From Paenibacillus pinistramenti (GTDB lineage: Bacteria > Bacillota > Bacilli > Paenibacillales > Paenibacillaceae), in assembly GCF_005869875.1 (NCBI RefSeq), contig NZ_VAWG01000012.1, positions 1-64,000 of the forward strand: a stretch of 64,000 bases of DNA. The letters run 5' to 3'. The number at the start of each line of letters is the position of its first letter. Position 1 is the stretch's first letter. Of this stretch, positions 59,220-64,000 are shown piece by piece. Position numbers and translations under genes: made by a program. Under the pieces are notes generated by a model. That model had not been told where the DNA came from. It did no database searches and worked only from the letters and a program-made list of their open reading frames with translations.

Positions 59220-59765
59220 TCAAGGAATGTACTGTTGAACGATTTTGACCACTTTGCCGTCCTGAACGGTAATATGATAAGGGAAATCGGCTGGATCAAT
59301 CAAACCGCCTTTATTGAAGACGTTGGTGAATTGGCTGAGGCTAAGGGCTTCGTCCGGCTGAATATCGGCGTTCTCTCCGTCTCCATCCCGTTCATAGAGC
59401 TGCATCAGCACCGCGGCATCCGATTTGACGACGTAAATGATGTTCTCTTCCGACTTATTGACAATGTAATAATCGTCCGGTGTTCCTCCAAGCTCGGCGT
59501 ATCCTTCAGGGTCTTCCTGTTTAAAAATGACGTTCGCGGCTTCTCCCTGATACCAGCCGATCGGATCCACGGTCATCCGGACCTCTCCGTTCACCTGTTT
59601 GATCGAGTGAATATAAGCGGTAAAAGTGGCAGCCGTCTCCGCCTTTGCAGCTTTGGCACTGTCTGCGTGTATCCCTTCCCCAACGGCATCTTTAGGCATG
59701 AACAACGACAACCCGGCAGCAATCAGCACAAGCAGCAGCAGCGAAGAACCCCATCTTTTCCACAT
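59220..59765 (-). CDS. Exported protein of unknown function, 181 residues
   Basis: Signal peptide or anchor (WKRWGSSLLLLVLIAAGLSLFM) followed by a soluble domain beginning AATFTAYIHSIKQVNGEVRMTVDPIGWYQGEAAN and ending YHITVQDGKVVKIVQQYIP. The beta-rich pattern suggests a small extracellular domain. I do not recognise the family. GGAGGGG lies before ATG 59765. It is divergent from the cupin gene; 59766-59992 holds promoters only. Confidence 0.7.
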   Translation of the reverse strand: MWKRWGSSLLLLVLIAAGLSLFMPKDAVGEGIHADSAKAAKAETAATFTAYIHSIKQVNGEVRMTVDPIGWYQGEAANVIFKQEDPEGYAELGGTPDDYYIVNKSEENIIYVVKSDAAVLMQLYERDGDGENADIQPDEALSLSQFTNVFNKGGLIDPADFPYHITVQDGKVVKIVQQYIP

Positions 59766-59992
59766 GGTAAACACCCCTCCGGCGCACCCTTCCCATCTTC
59801 AGGCACGATAATTTATCATCTAATAACCGCCTGGCAAAATTTCAAACGGCTTTAGCGCTCTTTTTTTCTTGATCATATGCTCTTTTTGTGAAAAACGGGT
59901 CTCAAAACCGTTAAAAATGATTACAATCTGTTTATTTGTTGTTATAAGCGCACCATCCCAGCTTCATTTATTATGATAGGGAGGCGGCAGAT

Positions 59993-60511
59993 ATGCCTGA
60001 TGCTGAACTGAGAAAGCTGCTCTTCAAAGATGACGGCGTCATTCCCAACAATCCCCGGCTGCCGGTTCTGCTGTATACCGGTGCCCTGGAAAGCAATCCG
60101 CTGGGCGCAGAAGCCCTGTTCAACAAGCATAACTGGCGGAACAGCTGGACAAACGGGGTCTATGATTATCACCATTACCACAGCAACACCCACGAGGTGC
60201 TCGGGGTTATCAGCGGCGAAGCGCTGCTGCAGCTCGGCGGTGAGCAGGGCGAACAGCTTGCGGTTCGTGCCGGGGATGTCATTGTGCTTCCGGCGGGAAC
60301 CGGGCACAAGAAGATCAGCGCAAGCGAGGGCTTCCGGATTACAGGCGCTTACCCGGACGGTATGGAATATAATCTGCGCACCGGCAAACCGGGAGACCGC
60401 CCCGAGGCACTGGAGGAGATTGAAAGCGTGCCGTTGCCGGATATGGACCCCGTTTACGGGAAGCACGGCCCGCTGACACGGATTTGGGCGCTGCAGCCTA
60501 GAAGCTGCTGA
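59993..60511 (+). CDS. Cupin-fold protein, YjlB-like
   Basis: A 172-residue single-domain cupin. Metal-ligand motifs HHYHSNTHEVLGVISGEALLQLGG and LPAGTGHKKI are visible. B. subtilis YjlB is similar in length and pattern; its substrate is unknown. Cytoplasmic. GGGAGG precedes ATG 59993. A bidirectional terminator follows. Confidence 0.85.
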   Translation: MPDAELRKLLFKDDGVIPNNPRLPVLLYTGALESNPLGAEALFNKHNWRNSWTNGVYDYHHYHSNTHEVLGVISGEALLQLGGEQGEQLAVRAGDVIVLPAGTGHKKISASEGFRITGAYPDGMEYNLRTGKPGDRPEALEEIESVPLPDMDPVYGKHGPLTRIWALQPRSC

Positions 60512-60544
60512 GCCGAAGCTGTTAAATCGAAGCGGTTTTAGCCT

Positions 60545-60600
60545 AAAAAAAAGCCAAGCCGGAACCGGGGCAGCGCCCCTCTTCCAGGCTTGGCTTTTGA
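60545..60600. terminator. Bidirectional terminator between cupin and HNH genes
   Basis: AAAAGCCAAGCC and GGCTTGGCTTTT arms with an inner GGAA/TTCC and GGGGC/GCCCC stem. Confidence 0.85.
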
Positions 60601-60622
60601 TTTGAACGCAGTAGCAGGAGTC

Positions 60623-60655
60623 GGTAGTTGGTAGTTGGTTGGCTGGCTGGTTACT
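60623..60655. repeat. Short tandem repeats (GGTAGTT)x2 and GGCT/GGTT copies at the HNH 3' end
   Basis: GGTAGTT twice, then GGTTGGCTGGCTGGTTA. The stop codon of the HNH gene (60651-60653) lies in the last copy. Confidence 0.7.
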
Positions 60656-61418
60656 CCCTCTCCTCCAGGGGCCTTTGAAGCGTGGACATAAAATCGGCCA
60701 CGTCGCGGTCCGCCTTGCTTTGATTGCAGGCGCTGCAGGCACAAACACAGTTGGCCGGCGTCGTATGGCCGCCTTTGGCCCGGGGCAGCAAATGGTCGAT
60801 CGTCGTGCCCTCTTCACCGCAGAAATAGCAGGTGTACCGGTCCCTCTCCATAATAAATTTCTTGAATTCCCTGTTTGAAAATAACCGGCGGATCGTATGC
60901 GGATTCACGATCACCGCCGCCTGCTCCTCAACCAGCACACGCGCCAGCTCCAGCTCAACCTCCTGCTGCCAGCGGCGGCCGCTGTCGCTTCTGCCGCGCA
61001 TCCGCACCTTGCCGGAGCGCATCGGCTTGAGCCGGTGCGGCTGGGGCGGCTGGTCCGGCAGCTGCGGTTGCCCCGGCGGCTGCGGCTGCTGGTGTCCCGG
61101 CGCCTGCGGCTGCCCTCGCCGCTGCTGGTGCGGGGCTTGCGGCGGCTGCACCTGCCGCTGCTCCTCCGGCCGCTGCTGCGGCGGCTCCGCTGCCGGCTTC
61201 CGCGGCGCATGTGCAGGCGCCTGCTGCTGCGGCCGGCTTAGGCCTGCTTCGGTCCTCTCCTCACCGGAGGACCGCTGCCGGCTGCGGCAGTCGCGGCAGG
61301 GGCCGCGGCGTGAGCCCGCCCCCGCCCTTCTGCCTGTCCGCCTGCGGAAATCGGTGAGCGGTTTAACCTGCAGGCAAACCGAACATTTTTTCGTTTGGGG
61401 TATTTCTGTCTGCATCAT
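60651..61418 (-). CDS. HNH endonuclease with Gln/Pro-rich linker
   Basis: A 255-residue protein. N-terminal zinc finger CSVC...CRDC (residues 12-45), then a 90-residue Gln/Pro/Arg-rich low-complexity linker, a conserved middle (VELELARVLVEEQAAVIVNPHTIRRLFSNREFKKFIMERD) and an HNH domain YTCYFCGEEGTTIDHLLPRAKGGHTTPANCVCACSACNQSK with the zinc Cys pairs. HNH nucleases of this type are widespread and their targets unknown. No restriction-modification or phage genes are nearby. The linker looks like an insertion. The 3' end runs into a short tandem repeat. Confidence 0.82.
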   Translation of the reverse strand: MMQTEIPQTKKCSVCLQVKPLTDFRRRTGRRAGAGSRRGPCRDCRSRQRSSGEERTEAGLSRPQQQAPAHAPRKPAAEPPQQRPEEQRQVQPPQAPHQQRRGQPQAPGHQQPQPPGQPQLPDQPPQPHRLKPMRSGKVRMRGRSDSGRRWQQEVELELARVLVEEQAAVIVNPHTIRRLFSNREFKKFIMERDRYTCYFCGEEGTTIDHLLPRAKGGHTTPANCVCACSACNQSKADRDVADFMSTLQRPLEERE

Positions 61419-61461
61419 CTATTAAAGGACGGAATTCCGTTCCTGTTCACCTCATGTCTTT

Positions 61462-61512
61462 TTAAATAAAAGTCTTTGTTAAATAAAAGCGTCTGTTAAA
61501 TAACAGTCTCTG
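61462..61512. repeat. 17-bp tandem repeat x3 upstream of the amylase gene
   Basis: TTAAATAAAAGTCTTTG, TTAAATAAAAGCGTCTG and TTAAATAACAGTCTCTG in a row. It lies between the divergent HNH and amylase genes; 61419-61648 shows no gene. Confidence 0.9.
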
Positions 61513-61648
61513 TGTCCATATTATTACTATAACCGCAGGGCGAAAAGATTTAATAGCCCTTAAATCTGCCAATCTTTGGGTACGCCGTTAGAGAATCCTG
61601 CCTGCAGGGTAACTTTTATTATACATATCCTTGAGGAGGACGTCCGGC

Positions 61649-63169
61649 ATGAAACGCAATCATACGATTATGCAATTTTTTGAATGGCACATCCAGGCTG
61701 ATGGTACCCACTGGAACAAACTCGCCGAGCTTGCCCCCCGGCTGAAAGAGGCAGGAATAGACGCGGTATGGCTTCCGCCCGTAACCAAAGCGCAGAATCC
61801 GGAGGATACCGGTTATGCCGTATACGATTTGTATGACCTCGGAGAATTTAACCAGAAGGGCGGAGTCAGAACCAAGTACGGGACCCGGGAGCAGCTTGAG
61901 GCGGCGATCCAGGCCTGCCGCGACCATGAAATTGCCGTTTATATTGATGTGGTGATGAATCATAAAGCCGGAGCCGATGAAACGGAAAAATTCAGGGTCG
62001 TTGAGGTCAACCCCGACGACCGGACAGAGGTGATCTCCGAGCCTTTTGAGATTGAAGGCTGGACCAAATTCACCTTCCCGGGAAGAAAGGGCAAGTATTC
62101 CCCTTTTGCCTGGAATTTCGAGCACTTCAACGGCACGGATTATGACCAGAGCAGGCAGCGCAAGGGAATCTACCGCATTCTCGGCGAGAATAAGGACTGG
62201 AATCAGAATGTCGACCACGAGTTCGGCAACTACGATTATCTGATGTTCGCCAACCTGGATTATAATCATCCCGCCGTGCGTGAAGAGATGATCAAATGGG
62301 GCGAGTGGCTGCTGGATACAACCGGATGCGAAGGCATGCGGCTTGACGCGATCAAGCATATCAACCACAGCTTTATCCGCGATTTTGCTGCAGCGATGAA
62401 GGAGAAGCGCGGAGAGGACTTTTACCTGGTCGGCGAATTCTGGAATCCGGATCTTGAGGAATGCCGGAGATTTCTGGATCAGGTTGATTATCAGATTGAT
62501 CTGTTCGACGTGTCGCTGCATTACAAGCTTCAGGCTGCAGCCTCTGCGGGCGGCAGCTTTGATCTGCGCACGATCTTTGACAATACGCTGGTTGCTTCTC
62601 ACCCTCTAAATGCCGTTACGTTCGTGGACAATCACGACTCCCAGCCGAACGAATCGCTTGAGTCCTGGGTGCAGGACTGGTTCAAGCCGAGCGCCTACGC
62701 TCTGATCCTGCTGCGCAAAGACGGCTACCCTGTCGTCTTCTACGGGGACTATTACGGCATTGGCGGAGAGAACCCGGTTCCGGGCAAGAAGGATGCTATT
62801 GATGCGCTGCTGTACGCCCGCGCCCGTAAGGCTTACGGAGAGCAGCAGGACTATTTCGATCACCCGAATACCATCGGCTGGGTCCGCATGGGCGATCAGG
62901 AGGTGCCCGGCTCCGGCTGTGCCGTTCTCATTGCGAACGGTGACGAAGGGAGCAAGGTCATGTCAGTCGGGAGCAGCCGCGCCGGAGAGGTCTGGGTTGA
63001 CCTGACCGGCAACCGTACAGACGAAATCGAGATCGGCGAAGACGGCTGCGCGGAGTTTAAGGTGAACGGAGGCAGCGTGTCTGTATGGGCGCTGCCGGAC
63101 GCGCCGCCTGATTCTCAGACAGGCGGACGGCATGATGAAGGTCATGACGAAGGTACGGCAGCAAAGTAA
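61649..63169 (+). CDS. Alpha-amylase, GH13_5, cytoplasmic
   Basis: A 506-residue alpha-amylase with nucleophile Asp233 (MRLDAIKH), acid/base Glu263 (LVGEFWN) and stabilising Asp330 (VDNHDS), numbering almost equal to the B. licheniformis enzyme without its signal. No signal peptide is present, so it acts on internal glycogen or imported maltodextrin. TGAGGAGG lies nine bases before ATG 61649. A hydrophilic tail of about 20 residues (TGGRHDEGHDEGTAAK) follows the catalytic and C domains. Confidence 0.93.
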   Translation: MKRNHTIMQFFEWHIQADGTHWNKLAELAPRLKEAGIDAVWLPPVTKAQNPEDTGYAVYDLYDLGEFNQKGGVRTKYGTREQLEAAIQACRDHEIAVYIDVVMNHKAGADETEKFRVVEVNPDDRTEVISEPFEIEGWTKFTFPGRKGKYSPFAWNFEHFNGTDYDQSRQRKGIYRILGENKDWNQNVDHEFGNYDYLMFANLDYNHPAVREEMIKWGEWLLDTTGCEGMRLDAIKHINHSFIRDFAAAMKEKRGEDFYLVGEFWNPDLEECRRFLDQVDYQIDLFDVSLHYKLQAAASAGGSFDLRTIFDNTLVASHPLNAVTFVDNHDSQPNESLESWVQDWFKPSAYALILLRKDGYPVVFYGDYYGIGGENPVPGKKDAIDALLYARARKAYGEQQDYFDHPNTIGWVRMGDQEVPGSGCAVLIANGDEGSKVMSVGSSRAGEVWVDLTGNRTDEIEIGEDGCAEFKVNGGSVSVWALPDAPPDSQTGGRHDEGHDEGTAAK

Positions 63170-63268
63170 CAGCTTGCGGCAGGCCGGATGAACGAAGAGG
63201 CTAAACAAAGCGGCTAAACGAAATCCGGATGAACCAAAGATGAACTCAATCATAAGCCCGGACTATGG

Positions 63269-63293
63269 CGCCGTTCCTGCAGCAGGAACGGCG
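63269..63293 (+). terminator. Hairpin after the amylase gene
   Basis: CGCCGTTCCTGC and GCAGGAACGGCG are perfectly complementary with a tight loop. No T tract follows, so termination is uncertain. Confidence 0.55.
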
Positions 63294-63333
63294 TCCTGCC
63301 GCCTCCCTATACCCTTCTCCCTCTTCCTGTTGT

Positions 63334-63352
63334 ACACTAAGAGTCATAGTGT
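63334..63352. promoter_or_regulatory. Inverted repeat upstream of patA
   Basis: ACACTA-N7-TAGTGT, 37 bases before the start codon. A candidate operator; regulator unknown. Confidence 0.4.
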
Positions 63353-63388
63353 GAACGACTACGGACAAAGGCAGGTGCCTGGAGAGAG

Positions 63389-64000
63389 ATGGAACATTTA
63401 ATTAACGCTAATGTACGAGACATTCAGATCAGCGGAATCCGCCAGATTGCGAATAAAGTGGCGGAGTACCCGGGCGCCCTGTCGCTGACGATCGGGCAGC
63501 CGGATTTCCCGACGCCGGCGCATATTGTTAAGGCGGCGCAACGCGCTCTGGACGCAGGGCGGACGGTCTACACGCCGAATGCCGGTTTGCCGGAGCTGCG
63601 CGATGCGGCGGCGGATTTTATCGACCGCAAATACGGGTTGTCCTACAGCGGCAAGGATGAAGTGATCATCACAAACGGAGCCAGCGAGGCGCTCGATATT
63701 GCACTGCGGACGCTGCTGACCGAAGGCGACGAGGTCATCCTTCAGGGGCCGATCTACCCGGGCTACGAACCGCTTATCCGCTTATCGGGCGGCGTCCCCG
63801 TGCACGTCGACACCCGGGACACCGGCTTCAAAATGACCGCCGGGCTGATCTCGGCTCATCTGACACCGCGGACAAAGATCGTCGTGCTCGGCTACCCTTC
63901 CAACCCGACAGGCCGGGTCCTGACCCGCGATGAACTGCAGGAGATTGCCGCGGTGCTTGCGGACAAGGACATTTTTGTTATTTCCGACGAGATTTACAGT
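63389..64000 (+). CDS. patA: Aminotransferase class I, PatA-like (partial)
   Basis: The first 204 codons of a PLP-dependent fold-type I aminotransferase, cut by the window end. MEHLINANVRDIQISGIRQIANKV and SLTIGQPDFPTPAHIV match B. subtilis PatA, an N-acetyl-LL-diaminopimelate/aromatic aminotransferase of lysine synthesis. NGASEALDIAL, GPIYPGYEPLI, GYPSNPTG (PLP Asn) and SDEIYS (PLP Asp/Tyr) are present. The PLP lysine lies beyond the window. ATG 63389 follows GGAGAG, which touches it closely. Confidence 0.88.
   Translation, partial: MEHLINANVRDIQISGIRQIANKVAEYPGALSLTIGQPDFPTPAHIVKAAQRALDAGRTVYTPNAGLPELRDAAADFIDRKYGLSYSGKDEVIITNGASEALDIALRTLLTEGDEVILQGPIYPGYEPLIRLSGGVPVHVDTRDTGFKMTAGLISAHLTPRTKIVVLGYPSNPTGRVLTRDELQEIAAVLADKDIFVISDEIYS

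Overview
The window looks like chromosome of a spore-forming, low-to-mid GC Firmicute, most probably Paenibacillus. Reasons: strong AGGAGG-type ribosome sites before nearly every gene, frequent GTG/TTG starts, a gerA-gerC-gerB spore germination operon, copper-amine-oxidase-type 'stalk' domains, and Bacillus-style regulatory sites (Fur, Rex/Fnr, AraR, cre, purine riboswitch). No rRNA, tRNA, CRISPR array, prophage, transposase or integrase gene is visible. The first and last genes (YdjO-like, patA) are cut by the window edges.

Layout. 1-7 kb: YdjO-like zinc protein, a frameshifted stalk protein, oligoendopeptidase F, a 1018-residue multi-PAS histidine kinase and a PdaA-like polysaccharide deacetylase. 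7-13 kb: cidR divergent from cidAB, then an AlgI/AlgJ-like acyl-transfer pair. 13-19 kb: flavodoxin operon, EmrAB-like efflux pair, an Rrf2 regulator next to a nitroreductase with a shared candidate operator, and two tandem TM2-domain proteins. 19-29 kb: a Fur-controlled siderophore-binding lipoprotein, the cydABDC oxidase operon with three TGTGA-N6-TCACA boxes and a divergent 35-residue membrane peptide, then adenine deaminase. 29-40 kb: catalase, pyruvate kinase, germination operon, and a purine permease behind a purine riboswitch. 40-47 kb: a divergent IF-3 paralogue, a TetM/EF-G-like GTPase, two adjacent exported repeat or low-complexity proteins (one with a 17-residue repeat) and the yjlC-ndh operon. 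47-59 kb: a thioredoxin and an arabinan/arabinoside cluster (araM, ArsR-type regulator, GH51, araN-araP-araQ, second GH51, GH43) under AraR and CcpA sites. 59-64 kb: small exported and cupin proteins, an HNH nuclease, cytoplasmic alpha-amylase and the start of patA.

How the parts fit. The arabinose region is a catabolic unit: the ABC importer has binding protein and two permeases but no ATPase, so it probably borrows a shared MsmX-type ATPase. The two GH51 enzymes have no signal peptide and the GH43 enzyme shows none, so imported oligosaccharides would be cut inside the cell. The cyd operon, its divergent peptide and yjlC-ndh form a low-oxygen/redox respiratory set. Purine salvage appears twice (adenine deaminase; riboswitch-controlled permease).

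The most unusual signals are: (i) the 17-residue-repeat exported protein and its partner; (ii) the unannotated 35-residue membrane peptide divergent from cydA; (iii) the stand-alone IF-3 paralogue near a TetM-like GTPase; (iv) the operator shared by the rrf2-type gene and the nitroreductase; (v) a C-type purine aptamer whose terminator competes directly with P1; and (vi) unrelated short tandem repeats (7-17 bp units) at gene 3' ends and intergenic borders, three of them containing or touching a stop codon, together with Ala/Gly/Gln-rich insertions inside otherwise conserved enzymes.
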